From: Zeus faber
Lineage: Eukaryota > Chordata > Actinopteri > Zeiformes > Zeidae
Reading direction: 5' to 3'
Assembly (NCBI GenBank): GCA_960531495.1
Contig: OY482848.1
Span: 35,746,817 to 35,810,816 of the forward strand
DNA length: 64,000 nt
The position numbers and the translations under genes were made by a program. Below, piece by piece: positions 20,796 to 32,940 of this stretch (position 1 is the first letter of the stretch; each line of letters begins with the position of its first letter). The notes beneath the pieces were generated by a model, which made no database searches, had not been told where the DNA came from, and saw only the letters and a program-made list of their open reading frames with translations.

Positions 20796-23494
20796 GTAGA
20801 GGGAAAGTGTGAAAGGTAGAAATGGACAACCCACATCAGCTGGTCGGAATCTGAAAGAGTCGTAACCGTGTTTAATGAGGAGAATCAAGCTAATAAAAAG
20901 AAGAGCCTCACCAGTGAAACAGGCAGCGTGCATGTGAGGAAGATCTGTTGGTCGACACAGTCACCCCATGGGATCAGATTAGAGTTGCCTTCCTCTTCAC
21001 AGAACGGTGATCCATCGAGAGGCTTTCTCACCCCAACTGCATCAATCTGCAGACCACAATCGCCAGGAAACGTTGGCGTCACGACGCATCACTGTTATCA
21101 CATCTGTGTTATGGGAAAAGATCCCATATCGTACCGTTCTACAGCAGATTTTAACATACCTCTTGATAATAGTCCTATCATTACATATTGTCGCTATGCA
21201 CTATTCACCAAGTAACATACTACTGGGCTCGCTAGTGAGCACGGTGCTACTTCCTGTATACCTCTGTTCCTGTGCACATCCATTTTATTTAATTTCCATC
21301 TCTTTGGTGACCTGCACTGCTCTGCACTGCAGCTTTGACCACTGTGACGCCAGAATGTGAAGGAAGTGTTCACCTCACTGATCCCTTCTTTTCACTGATC
21401 ACCTCATCAGAGTGCATGGGATCGGACGTGCACGCTGCTGAAGACTGCCCTGCTTCTTTTTTCTTTGCTGTAGAGCACTCCAGTCTGACTTCTACGCTTT
21501 GACACGGCGACGCAGTGCACAGTTCCTGCTTGTTTCTACTTGTGTTTTCACACTGTTAGACAGGAAGGATAAAGTTCATTAAGATAAAAAAAATATTCAG
21601 CTGCAACTCCTCATTCAATATCAAATAAAGGGCAAATAGAGAATTGGAATTCAAATTTTTCGTTTCCGGGAACTTTTTGACTGATATTTTGTGGCTATTG
21701 TTTACAGACACCCGGTCATTTAACACACAAACAGTCAAAATATGAATAATATGACTCAAATGTGTTGTTTTGGGGATATGTCTGAAATCTCCCGGACACA
21801 AGAGACGTTTCATATCAGAGGTTTCTCCGCAGGGGGGCTGGTCTCCCCTGTGTTTGGAGACCAGTGACCCAGGAGGTTCTCCTTGCTGGCCTGGGAAGGT
21901 CCTTGGGGACGTTGTAAGGTGTCTAGGCAGGTCTTCTTTCACATAGAAGAAAAGGGAGAAGGTGGTGTCTGGTGCCCTGGCAAGGGCTGGCCCAGCTGTT
22001 ATCACAGCGCTCTCACCTGCAGTGAGTGGAGGTCGTCGTCTGGATTTCGGGTTCAGAACCATCACCGTCACACTCGTTGACCAAATGAGGGTTGGACGTA
22101 GAACTTGTAAATCACAAGCAGGTTCACCCTTCTCCTCCTATCTTTGTGGGTGATATTGTCCGACACGGTCGTCCTGTCGGGGCTCAAGTTCTGCCGTTGA
22201 ACAGGTGCAGCTTGCGCCGAGGGGGGGGGGTGCGGGGCCCCTCCGTGGAGTCGGCGGCGGCTCGGTCCCGGCTCCCGACCGACCTTCGTGTCGTTTCTTG
22301 GGGGGGGAATGGGGCGAGCTGCGGAGGGGTCCACTGCGCCGCGTCCCTCAACGCACAGCGCACCGGCCAACCAGTGGACCTCGACCGCTCCAACATGGCT
22401 GACGTGCAGATGCGTGCGGTGGGAGTTGAGGACCGAGCCGATGGCGTTTCAGTACAATGCAGAAGACAAGACGCGGGTCTTCTTTTTCCTTTTACCACCA
22501 AAATATCATCTGTTTTTCCACGCATATTTTTGTGAGTCACTTTGAAGTAGTGTAACAATTCACTTTTTGTTTATTATTCTAAAGACACATTTTGGTGAAG
22601 CTCTTAAATGTTGTTTAAATATTCTCATATTTGTGTTTTTATTGGGGGTCCAGCCCATAGGAAACCTTTTGGAACCATTTGTTATTGTTCAGGAAATAAT
22701 TCATCCACATTGATCCGCATACAGATGAGAAATTAGTGAAAAACCCAAACAACTCTGAGCCAAAATATTCCCTTGTCTTGGTTAATTGACACGTCACATC
22801 TTGTTCCCAAATGAAGGAGATGACATTCACAGTAAGATGCTTTATGATGTCATCATAGTATTTACTATAAATTTCACAGATTCCCATTGAGAATGTCCAG
22901 TTGGAGCGTGTCCAGTAGGCGGCGTAGACTCCGTTACTCTGTAGTGTTGAGACGTTACCAAATTATCGATTTAGGTGTATATTTATATAGCTTCTTACCT
23001 GGTAGATGTCAGTAGATCTTAAATCCGTGGCCGACATTACTTTGCCGGATTTAATGAAAAAAATAATAAAAAGGAATCCTTAAAATGTCGACAGTGTGTC
23101 CCTCGAAAACACTGAAACCTGCAACTGAACGATGCGTTGAAGATCGAGGGAGGCGTCGGAAAAATAGAAGCCGTTCAATGGGAATATTTCATATTTCATG
23201 GAAACGTGAGTGAGTGAAAATGTAATCCGAGGACAATAAAACGAACGAATGAGGCGCCCGACACGGCAGCAAACGACCTCTGTCACTGGGAGAGCAGCTC
23301 CACCTCCACAGACAACACGCTGAGTTCTAACAGTGACAAGTTCTGCTTTACATGTAAAACACGGGCGGCTGTTTTCAAGACAGGAGGGTTTCACTGTGTA
23401 GACCGCAAAGTGGTTGCTCTATGAGAGGAGCAACCGGGAGACAACAGACGGGGGGGAAATCCGTGCTGCGTTCAAGTAAACTCTGAAAATCCTG

Positions 23495-23600
23495 CTGTGT
23501 TTCAGAGAACCCGTGAAACTGCGAAACGCACCCAACACGACTAAGCTGGACCCCGTGTACTGCTGCCTGCAGCAATATTTTATAATTATTATCATTCAAA
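23495..23600 (+). repeat. ATT-tailed repeat family, copy 1
   Basis: Contains CTAAGCTGGACCCCGTGTAC then TGCTGCCTGCAGCAATATTT and an AT-rich tail. Same order of words as the copies at about 29395, 32505, 40140 and 39760. Confidence 0.6.
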
Positions 23601-24190
23601 TAACAGCTACTTATTGAAAAAACAAATGTTCTTCTTTACGAATCAAGGCTCGATGGTCTAACAATGGCAGAGCCGTCAGTGCTGAAAAAAAAAAGTTTTA
23701 AGTCAGAGTCAAATCCAGTGATGGATTTGGAGAATCGTGACACCCCGGCTACGCATGCTTCGATGGCCTTGTAGAAATGACCTCTTAAAGACAGGTGCTG
23801 CTGGACTTCAACCATCATCAAAATGGAGGCTGTATTACGTCCCGTTTGGCCGGAGCCTTCAGAGTAGTGTGGCCCTCTTGATTTATTACGACCTGCGGAG
23901 AGAGAGAGCGAGACGGCCGACATACTTGGCAGTCAACACTCGCCACCAGAGGTGAGAAAGTGTTGGGATGGACGTCGTCGTAGAAGAAGAAGAGGGAAAG
24001 TCTTCTTCCCTCCGCTCATGCTTATCCTCCAGATTTCACCCACTACCCTGAAAGCTTTATGACATCTTTAAAACTACAATGACCGTCAATCTCAAGATGA
24101 CCATTCAGTCACCTGCGGAGCCCATGTTACATGTAGTTTCCCTCCCACCTTTCGAGGAACCGTAGCTGTGTATTATGAATCACTTTCCGG

Positions 24191-24466
24191 TCACTTTTGT
24201 AAAAAAAATATAAAGGCTATATAAAATAAAATAGAAAAATGAAAGGATTCCTGCTCTCCTTCTTTTTGGAACCCGGTGGACGTATCTTTGTAATATTGAT
24301 TGTTAAAGCGACGTATTTCTTTCAAAACATCCTGGCCCACTTTCAATCTCTGCATCTTGCTTTCTAAACCTTGCAGAGCCGCCTCGGCGACGCTGCCGGC
24401 TCCTGTTGAGCAAAGAGACTCGTCTGTTGCAGGGAAGCCAAAAACATTTTCACGCAGATGGTTCAT
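24191..24466 (-). CDS. Unrecognised 91-residue open frame
   Basis: Reads MNHLRENVFGFPATDESLC, then a helical charged part (LESKMQRLKVGQDVLKEIRR) and a hydrophobic end (FHFSILFYIAFIFFLQK). It looks more protein-like than neighbouring frames, possibly a transposon-encoded coiled coil. I know no matching family and it may be chance. Confidence 0.2.
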   Translation of the reverse strand: MNHLRENVFGFPATDESLCSTGAGSVAEAALQGLESKMQRLKVGQDVLKEIRRFNNQYYKDTSTGFQKEGEQESFHFSILFYIAFIFFLQK

Positions 24467-25460
24467 CTTGTGAGCAGGCTGGCGTATACAGTAGATGTAT
24501 GTAAGTAAGTAAGTATATGTGATTAAGCTGGATATGAAGGGGAGAGGCACAGAGAGTGAAGGTGGAGGTATACTCCACCAAAAAGACGGGTTCAGAACAA
24601 GAGCCGACTCCTCTCGCTGTCGCATTCCTGCTTCTCTCGCCGCCGCCGTTGTCGCTTTGCTGTTTGTATTTTTTCTGTTTTCGGCAACTGGCTCTGGAGG
24701 CGGGTGCCACCGAATCCCCCTGCGCCCCCCGGTGGGGTGTCGTCACTGGAGTGGCACGTGAAGAAGTAAACTGAGTTCTGATGGAGTATCTGACAGCGGC
24801 GTTCTGGGACACGTTCTCCGCTGGTTTCTACGTCTTTGACAGTATGCCTCCACCTCACGGGGAGGGAAGGGAACCACTCTTTGGGCGTATTGCCCTGCAC
24901 TTTGTCTTTTTATCCCCACAAAGCTTGAGAATTTTATTTTTTTGCGGTTGTATCAGTTTGTTAAACTGTGATAAAGTCAGAGGATTGCGTCTGTGAAACA
25001 CATAGACACAGAGACGGCGTGAAATTGTCGGAGCATCGTGCCAAGAGGTCTTCACGTTCTTTTTGACCCACGGCTGGTGAGACTCTAAAGAGGAACATTT
25101 AGTTTCCAGCTCTGGCTTTAGCGACACGACTCTCATGGCGAGGGAAGAAACCGCCGACCAACTTCCTGGAAACAAACCGCAACGTGATCTTGACTGATCA
25201 GTTCGCTCTTGAATCTATATGTACCTGTGTGGAGGACGATTAGCATCTCGATAGGCTTGCAGAAAAAAAACATTAAAGGAGGGAACATTCAGTGCATCAG
25301 TGTTTTTATCTGCACTAGGGTTTTTAAACAGGATGTTATATGTTCAAAGGGACGGTCCTGCTGAATTTAACTTGAGGAACTACATTTTGCACCAGATAAA
25401 TTCCAGATACATTTTGCGTACCACAGCGAAACCTGCCTGGTTGCCAATGTGATCCTTCTG

Positions 25461-26526
25461 TTATCTGAGTTTGCTAATTTGTTCGCTCCTTACATTTCCT
25501 TTTTCAATGGCTGCTTTTGCGTCGTTATTCCATCTTAGCCAAGCATGTAGGTTTGTCTGACCTTTCCTTTTCATTATGTCCCTAAGTGGGGCGGTTTGTA
25601 GGGTAAAGTTCTCGATCCAATCTAAGCTAAACCCTGTCATTCCTAAGAACGTCATCATTTGTCTCACGGTGTGGGGTTTCGAGGCTTTGCTGATTCCTTC
25701 CAGCTGGCTAGGAGCTATTGCTTTTGTTTGATGGGCTATCGTGCGACTCAAGTACTCTACCTCTGGTTGGCAGTATTGTAGCTTTTTCTGGGAGACTTTA
25801 TGTCTCCTATCGCTAGCATCTGCGGTACTGCCATAGAGTTGCTGTGGCACTGTTCCAGTGTTGTAGAACACACAAGCAGATCGTCTACTTATTGTGTACC
25901 TTCCAATGTCAGTTCCTTCAAGTCTGCCCTCAGAACTTGGTTGAAAACATGCGGTGAATGCTTGAAACCTTTAGGCATGCGTGTATATGTATATTGTTTC
26001 CACTTGTAGGTAAATGCAAATAAATGTCGGCTCTCCTGTGCCAGTAGTACGCTAAAGAATGCTCCACATTAACCTTTTACCGTGAATTACTTAGCGTCAG
26101 GACGGACATTTGTCAACAACATGTGGGGATTTGGAACCTCGGCCTGCTTGTCCTCCGCCACTTTATTCACTGCCCGTGAATCATGCACCAGCCCCCATTT
26201 CTGTTCATCCACCTTCAAAACCGGTAGAAAAGGGGTGTTACAACAGCTGCAAGTTTCTATCAATACCCCTGCTTTTCTCAAACTTTTTATTGTGGCTTAA
26301 TTTCCTGCTTCTGCTTCCGGTTTCATATGGTACTGCGGTTTCCAGGGCGGTTTAGTGTTTGGTCTTCGGTCAGTATCTGAACCGGGCTAGCTGATTTCAC
26401 CAATCCTACATCAGTGTCATGTTGTGCCCTAATAAACCTTCCCCATTTTTTCATGGTTTGAACCACTGCCTGTTGAATTTCCCCTATCCAATAGACATTC
26501 ACTGCTGGCTCCTGCCTCAATGCCAT
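25461..26526 (-). pseudogene. Endogenous-retrovirus-like RT remnant, disrupted
   Basis: In transcript order the minus strand shows an N-terminal RT part with WIGEIQQAVVQTMKKWG (26323-26526). Next come the fingers region with LIETCSCCNTPFLPVLK and HDSRAVNKV (26087-26281), and the thumb/connection region with LQYCQPEVEYLSRTIAH and MMTFLGMTGFSLDW (25461-25871). The pieces lie in different frames, and the catalytic palm between 25871 and 26087 is poorly preserved. The order and spacing are those of retroviral pol. The copy is inactive. Confidence 0.75.
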
Positions 26527-26559
26527 CTGTGATTTGATTTGAGCTGTATAGTGTCATTT

Positions 26560-27530
26560 TAAGCTTATATTAAAGGAGAATCAACAGACAAGTAAACATG
26601 TTTTTGCGTTGGGTATGCCACAATTAGAAGCAGATGTTGAAGGCAGGCAGGAGACCCCTTCCATCAATCACTGGTCTGCTGGTCTTCCCGGCCAAACAAG
26701 GTATTTATCACAACATTGATATTAAAATCGACTCTCTATCTCTTGTTCCTACCAAGGCTGCAAGGAATCTTGGTGTCATTATTGATGACCAACTGACATT
26801 CTCGGACCATGTTGCCGCAGTCTCCCGGTCCTGCCGCTTCGCACTACTCAACATCCGAAAAGTCAGGCCGTACCTGACCCAATATGCCACTCAACTGCTG
26901 GTACAAACCTTGGTGATGTCCCGTCTCGACTACTGCAATGCCCTCTTAACAGGCTTGCCGGCCTGTGCGGTGAAGCCACTTCAGATGATACAGAATGCGG
27001 CGGCGCGACTGGTGTTCAACCAGCCAAAGAGGGCACATGTCACTCCGCTGCTCATCCAGCTCCACTGGTTACCTGTAGCCGCCCGCATCAAGTTCAAGTC
27101 TCTTATGCTGGCCTACAGAGTGATTGTTGGGAATGCTCCCGCCTACTTAAATGCTCTTGTAAGAGCACATGTTGCCCCCCGGATGCTGCGCTCGTCAAAT
27201 GAGCGTCGCCTGGCTCTGCCGGCCATACAGCCACGGCAATCCAGGCTATTCTCATTTGTAGTTCCACGTTGGTGGAACGAGCTGCCAAAAATGACCAGAG
27301 CGGGGACCTCCCTCTCTGTCTTTAAGAAGCACCTGAAGACCCAGCTCCTCAGTGAGTACCTCCTGTCCTAATCTACAATTACTTTGCACCACCTTGCAGT
27401 ATTTATTGTTACACCAATGTTGTTGTTACACTAATCTCCGTCGCAATGTAGCTGAATGTTATTCTCCCTTGTAAGTCGCTTTGGATAAAAGCGTCTGCCA
27501 AATGACTAAATGTAAATGTAAATGTAATCA
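26560..27530 (+). mobile_element. L2-type LINE 3' part, inserted in the retroviral remnant
   Basis: An uninterrupted 245-codon frame (26634-27371) shows NLGVIIDDQLTFSDHV, RLDYCNALLTGLPACA, LQMIQNAAARLVFNQP, LIQLHWLPVAARIKFK and LFSFVVPRWWNELP. This is the C-terminal part of an L2 ORF2. The catalytic RT domain is missing (5' truncation). The 3' UTR ends with GTAAGTCGCTTTGGATAAAA then GCGTCTGCCAAATG and AATGTAA repeats. An open frame of this length suggests a fairly young copy. Confidence 0.9.
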
Positions 27531-27539
27531 CCTATAGAA

Positions 27540-27960
27540 AATGAATGCAGGAGTTGTGGTATCAAATCAACATCATGAACTATATATTTGCATGAAAACA
27601 ACATAGAACATATTCAGACAATATGAATAAGAGTGAAAGCATGTCTCGCCAGAGCGGCCTTTTAGGAGCCGGAGGGGTGTGGGTCACTTTGGGTGACCTG
27701 GAGCCTTTCTCGGAGGTGGACTAGGCTTCTCAGTAATTGTCTCCATTTGGTGGGTTATAAGGTCCGAAAAATTGGAGTGAGGAATACAAAATGAGAGGTC
27801 CAGATGTCAAAGACATTATGAAAACTAGGAAGAGTCGAATGATTTGAATGTATAAGAATATAAGAATATAAGATTCCGCAAGCCAAAGAGTTTCTTTACT
27901 GTACTTTGCAGACCTCACTCAGGCTTGTTATTTTTAAATAAATCTTAAATAAATCTGTGA
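27540..27960. other. Non-coding stretch between LINE and retroviral pro remnant
   Basis: AT-rich; no domain recognised. Likely the rest of the retroviral remnant, too decayed to read. Confidence 0.3.
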
Positions 27961-27962
27961 AC

Positions 27963-28470
27963 TCAACTTTGCCTCAAGCGCTGCCTTTTTGTGAAAGAAC
28001 CACTGAGTGGGTTTTCTCCACGACAGCTGTCATGGCTATTTCGCCGCATTTGTCCCGACAATCCAATTGTCTTTGCATATTTGCCAGACATGGGGAGGTG
28101 AGAGGCATAATTTGGACTTACACATGTGTAAGTAGCTCCAGTATCTATCATCACTGGTGTGCCTCTATTGTTTACCTGAACCTGCAGCACAGGTTCTTGA
28201 TCAGCCTGCTTACTTACTGCTACTAGTTGACCCTCCCCTTTTGCATTTTCTGCCCACCCCTAGTATCCCTGTCCTGGCCAGGGGTTCGCTGGACCCTGGG
28301 GGGCGCTTCTGTGAGACTGTTGCCAAGCTCTATGTTCCTGTCCTTGCCCTTGCCTTTGAACCCACAAATTGCAAACACAAGGACTGATAGGGCACTGTCT
28401 ACGGGTGTGTCCCGGTTGGTGACTGTTGAGGGCCAAGGCCGTGGTCAGAATGTCAGCAGCGAATGAAAGA
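27963..28470 (-). pseudogene. Retroviral-type aspartic protease and upstream Gag-end remnant
   Basis: The minus strand at 27963-28190 shows VNNRGTPVMIDTGATYTCV, in which DTGAT is the active-site motif of retroviral aspartic proteases. Upstream (28227-28470) is a glutamine/proline-rich frame with cysteine/histidine spacing suggestive of a nucleocapsid knuckle, but it is too altered to be sure. Gag-pro-pol order agrees with the RT remnant at lower coordinates. Frame breaks make it non-functional. Confidence 0.65.
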
Positions 28471-28856
28471 AGTGAGAACACGCAGCTTCAAAATGACCAG
28501 CAACAGCGAAATGCACTTATGCCCAAATGAAATGATTACTCAGAAAAAAGACCACCGTGCTATACTTGACAAAATCTGGTGTCGGAGCACCTTACCAAAT
28601 AAAAACATAATCAGTGACAGCGCACCTATACACAGATGAAAACATTTGAGTGACAGCACACCTTGCATGGCCCCTTTGAGACAATATAATGTATGACATT
28701 TACATCAACCTTCTCTGCAGAGATGCAGAGATGCAGAGATGCGATGGCAGCAGTTGTAGTAGCCATTTGCTCCGGCTCTGGGACGTCCTCTTGCACCTCG
28801 TTCCGACCATCTCCAGTGGTTTTGTATGGGCACGCTCTGACCCTTCTCCTCTTTCA

Positions 28857-28953
28857 ACTGAAAGAAACTGTCCATTTTTGGAAACTTTGCCTTTTCTTTC
28901 TGGGCTACTTCTTTACATTTCCGTTTCTGAAACCCACTTTTGTGTTTGCACTT
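28857..28953 (-). pseudogene. hAT-like transposase N-terminal motif fragment
   Basis: The minus-strand words KHKSGFQKRKCKE and FPKMDSFFQ resemble the KHKSGAQKRKEK...LPKLxxFF beginning of fish hAT (ZMYM/TTF-type) transposases. Only this short segment is recognisable. The assignment rests on motif memory. Confidence 0.4.
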
Positions 28954-29394
28954 CTCCATCGTGCTGTCTTCACTCTTCTGTGTGGATTTTGCAACGCAGT
29001 AGTAGTAGTATGCAATAATCATGCCCGTAATTACCATGTTTACCCAGAATTTCACGGGGGCACACACACACACACTTTTTAACAAATCACCCATTCATTC
29101 TTATTTAAACATAATTGTTAAATAATATGTAAAAATATTTTGTCATTGTATGTAATTATTAATTTGGTCAATGAATGAAATCAAGTTTGTGACAACATGG
29201 AGCAGACGACTTGGCACCTTTTCTTTTTTGTCCACACTGCGTCATTCAGGAACGATCTTAATTCTTGAAACGCCGTTCCTCAGGGATATTTAAACCGAAG
29301 GCCAGCAGAGCAACATGCGGTGACGTACGTGCATGTTGATTGGTCCAGACGTAAGTTCAAGGTGTTTGTAACCGTTGTAACTTGTGCTGCACTT

Positions 29395-29490
29395 CACAGA
29401 ACCCGAAAAACTGTAATAAGTACCTAAAACGATTAAACTGGACCCTGTGTGTTGCTGCCTGCAGCTATATTTATTATAATTATTAGGGAT
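29395..29490 (+). repeat. ATT-tailed repeat family, copy 2
   Basis: Contains AAAACTGTAATAAGTACCTA, then TTAAACTGGACCCTGTGTGT, TGCTGCCTGCAGCTATATTT and a TTATAATTATT end. The reverse complement of 40000-40160 matches in nearly the same wording. Confidence 0.7.
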
Positions 29491-30956
29491 CCAGTGTAGT
29501 TGTTTGTGTATCGTCTTCCCTGCTTGACATCCACGGGGCTTTTTGTTTGATATTTAATATTTAATATTTATATATATATATTTTTTGTAAATAAAGGCAT
29601 TGCGTTTGTTGTGTCCCTCCTTACTTTGCAGGATTCAAGGAAGTCGTAACATACAAACTATAGGAGTTCATGATGCGTTTCATGGACTCGCAATGCATTG
29701 GAAAACTGGGACGCAAAGTAATGTTAATGTCCAATATACGTTGACTGTATTCCATTACAGGCAATTAATCTATTTTAATGTCTTCCTGGATTGTAGGTTG
29801 TGGGTTGAATTAAACAAGTACTGTAAAATAAAATACTAATTGAAAGAAACATGTATTTACTATTTTTGTGCTATAAAATACTTGCATTGTTTGTGTTTAT
29901 TCATATTCTAGATGCCAAAAAGTAGCCGAATGTTAATGACGATAAAGTGGAAATGGCCAAAACATCTGGCCTTAGAGGTCAGTAACACTGTTCTCAAAGA
30001 GAATACTGAGCGGAATTCACAAAACTTCGAAAAAGGCTATGAAACACAACTTGAAAAAGTGCAACAAATACCCACAAAAAAAAGAGTGAAAAGAAATATT
30101 GAAACAATATCTGCGACAAAAGTTAATGTTGATTAGAAGCCTTTAAATATAACTGTTGATTCCCCACACGTATCGGCGTTAAGAGGCTCGTTTGATCGGG
30201 ATGATTCACAGTTTGGAGACTTAAGCAACAAACAGAGTTGTGGAAGAAATTATTCTGCAACGATCGGTGAGTTTAATCTGCCCACTACTAGAAAACAAAA
30301 ATATATTTATTCTGCAGAATGAAGAGAAAGGTTCAGTGCTGCTTCAAAGCAGTGTTCTGACCAGTCTATCCCAACTACTGACCATGAGAGTTTTATACCA
30401 AAGAGAGGTTGTGTGTCATTGGTCAGATTGTCTCCCTGGGTGTTACCCTCAAACAGTGATTTAACAATAAAGCCCTGGTCACAGGTACAATCCTACTATG
30501 CCATACAATGCTCTTTCAAGCCCCTCTTGGGTAATCCTTATCTCCATACAAGGTTGAATGAGGATGGAATGTGATCTGGTTCTTCAATTGACATTATTGG
30601 GAAAGAAGAAAGTCACTTTACATAAACTCTGGGAGGCTCCTTTAAAGACCCAGAGGCAATGTTTTAAAAACCCACGTGACGTAGGAAAAGCTATTGTCCT
30701 CTATAAAACATGTAAAAACATCATTCAAATAGTTGATCATATGCATTTTTCTCTCACAGTGTGCAGCTATCAGTTTAACAGCAGTTATTGAAAACAAGAT
30801 CCAGGACGTTTGCACATAGACACAAGGTGAGCTCGAGACTATGTTTTGATAAAAGGAATTAATCTTTATCCGGATATGAAATAGTCTGGAAAGATAAAAT
30901 GTAATGTTCCAGGAAGAGATTATACTGCAATTACAGAATCGCCAAGTAGACAAACT

Positions 30957-31364
30957 ATGTTTCATACAACATTCCAAACAACTTATGCTGAGCCGTTAAC
31001 TGGCCTCATTGCTGTGGATCACCATGACTCTGGGTTATATAAAGCTTTGCCAATTGATGGAGCAATTAAGAAATCACTGTTAAATGATGATGATACATTT
31101 TATACATACATTTTATTAACTATTTCTGGTAATACATGTGCAATTATAAAACAGGAATCGTGGTATGAAGTTGTTGATTCACACGCACTGAGAAAAGTTG
31201 GACACCATCAGTATGAGTCACTCAGCAGCTGCGTAGCTTACTACAATAACACTGAGTCCGTCAATATTCGTTTCTTTGATACTACACATTCATTCAGTCA
31301 AAGTCAACTGTTATTTGAAATGACTGGACTAAAGACAGATATTATTGACACAAAACGACAATAA
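30957..31364 (+). pseudogene. Protease-like domain of the relic (C76/OTU-like fold suspected)
   Basis: The 135-codon frame contains YILLTISGNTCAIIKQ followed by WYEVVDSHALRKVG and SCVAYYNNTESV. A strand ending in VVDSHxR with a following SxxxYY segment is typical of the histidine half of papain-fold deubiquitinase-like domains found in fish transposons and herpesvirus tegument proteins. The catalytic cysteine should lie upstream, near 30.8-30.95 kb, where the reading frame is broken. Function is inferred from motif memory only. Confidence 0.45.
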
Positions 31365-32066
31365 CAAGTAAGTGAACAACTACGAAGCAACCAGTAACGA
31401 AGAAATAAGCAAGACAACCATTCCACCCACAGTATTCAAAGTTTAAACTTGATAAGTCAAATTCTGTGCCGGCAACTATACCAAACTATACCAACACATG
31501 TGAAAATGTCAGGAGTCACTCATTTAGTGTCATTACTGGCCATACTGACAGCACCTTCAACACTGAAGCAATGAAGGGTTAACGCAGGTTGTGTAATGAG
31601 ATAGGTGAACCAAGAAATTATTATTTGAAAAGAATACGTATTTAGTTGGCACGGCTAAAAAATAAGATACATTTGTAAATAGTTGAAATGTTGCCGATAG
31701 AACTAGACATTTAACCCATTTAAATTCAACGGATATTATAGTCAATGAGTATGAAAATACAAGTTTTAAATTTCTTCCTTTCTATTTACAAAAGAAACTT
31801 TGCATTAGGCTTAACATCTGTCATTCAAATGACAATTTTAGAATCCATAAAGCCATAGCCATGAGTGACCCTTGACACAAAACCCATTGTGGCCGATGGG
31901 TAACTGCTTCTCAAGGGCATTATCATTTGCAATCACTGACAAACGAAGAGAATCACAGAAAAATCTGACTTATGGTGGTTAAACACATGAAGGAAAATTC
32001 CAACGTGTAGAGTAATAATTGAAGACGTGAGTACTCATCTGTTCAAAGTTATCTCCAAGTATCACT

Positions 32067-32240
32067 AATGAAATACGTTGGAAGTTGGGCTACGGAAGTT
32101 GAAATACAAGCAGCGGCAGATGAACTTGATTTACATATATTCACACAATCGTAAAAAAGATTTGTCAAATATTTTCACATCAAAGCCACAGATTGAAATG
32201 GAGACAGAAATTTACTTCAAACATGTCAATGAATGTTGAC
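32067..32240 (+). pseudogene. OTU-like domain fragment
   Basis: Reads MKYVGSWATEVEIQAAADEL then DLHIFTQS and a stop. A later frame gives EIYFKHVNEC. The WATEVEIxAAAxxLxxxI and IYxKHVNE motifs are the middle and end of OTU cysteine-protease domains. The frame is broken between them. Confidence 0.6.
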
Positions 32241-32504
32241 TTAAATATATTCATCTGGTCTAATATTTAATATTGAAGAATTGTGAATTTTGTCATTCAT
32301 GTCAATATAAAAGGATGTGTTTTGCAGAACCTCAACAACCTGTAATAGCTGTAATGTTAAAATGCTAGACCTTTTGTCGGGGTGGTCACCGGTTATGTCA
32401 TACTACACGGGATAAAGACGACTATTATGGCCGGACATTTAAAAACTTGTCTGACGCGACAAATTTGGGTAAGAATCTGAGTCTGTATTTGTGTAATTTT
32501 ATTT

Positions 32505-32607
32505 GGATTACAGAAGATCTGCAAAATGTAATTCATACCTAACGTGACTAAACTGGAACTCTGTATGATTATTATTATTATTATTGTTATTATTGTTATT
32601 ATTATTA

Positions 32608-32645
<38 letters not shown>

Positions 32646-32702
32646 GTTGTTGTTGTTGTTATTATTGTTATTATTCATAATTTATTGTAGTTATTATTTT
32701 TA

Positions 32703-32744
<42 letters not shown>

Positions 32745-32762
32745 CATTATAAATAATATTCC
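32505..32762 (+). repeat. ATT-tailed repeat copy 3 with long (ATT)n tract
   Basis: ACTAAACTGGAACTCTGTAT is followed by about 190 bp of (ATT)n with GTT and AT interruptions, to 32756. It closes the OTU-containing relic on its right side. A TTTATT near 32681 would read AATAAA on the minus strand, a candidate poly(A) signal for gene B. Confidence 0.65.
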
Positions 32763-32847
32763 ATAAATGTTTTTCATGAAAGGTCACACCAGGAGCTGGA
32801 CTCTACTGCTGGTGTGACTGCTGAACCAGACTTTCCACAAAGTCCTC

Positions 32848-32940
32848 CTACTGGTGTGTTGGTTCTGTCTGGACCGGAGTGGCAGGACGCAGGGCCATGG
32901 AGGATGGGGTGTTTTCGTATTCCGGGTCAGAGTCCATCTG
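32848..32940 (-). CDS. Gene B exon: cytoplasmic tail end
   Basis: After TTTCTCCTCAG the frame reads QMDSDPEYENTPSSMALRPA and ends THQ before a TAG at 32848-32850. YEN fits the pYxN consensus for Grb2-type SH2 domains, as in the YENV site of mammalian CD22. Phase 0 agrees with the exon at 33403-33475. Confidence 0.6.
   Translation of the reverse strand, partial: QMDSDPEYENTPSSMALRPATPVQTEPTHQ

Larger units (their letters stand above)
20796..25460. other. Upstream region of gene A, no confirmed gene
   Basis: A CpG-richer patch lies at about 22180-22450 but no promoter or exon could be tied to it. At 23495-23600 there is a copy of the ATT-tailed repeat family (AAGCTGGACCCCGTGTACTG). Many open frames here overlap on both strands without recognisable domains. 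Confidence 0.35.
29890..32260 (+). mobile_element. Relic of a large transposon with OTU-like and second cysteine-protease-like domains (Helentron-like?)
   Basis: Plus-strand pieces in order: a basic frame (29912-30136), a protease-like frame (30957-31364) and an OTU-like piece (32067-32240). OTU-type cysteine proteases are a known extra domain of some fish Helitron/Helentron elements. Copies of an ATT-tailed repeat lie on both sides (about 29.4 and 32.5 kb). No Rep or helicase motif was seen here. Stops between the pieces show decay. A reverse-strand relative lies at 41644-42105. Confidence 0.5.

Noticed and set aside
22092..22558. Possible gene in a CpG-rich patch with overlapping frames on both strands
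   Set aside because: Open frames in GC-rich DNA are expected by chance; no domain, splice pattern or start context favours any of them.
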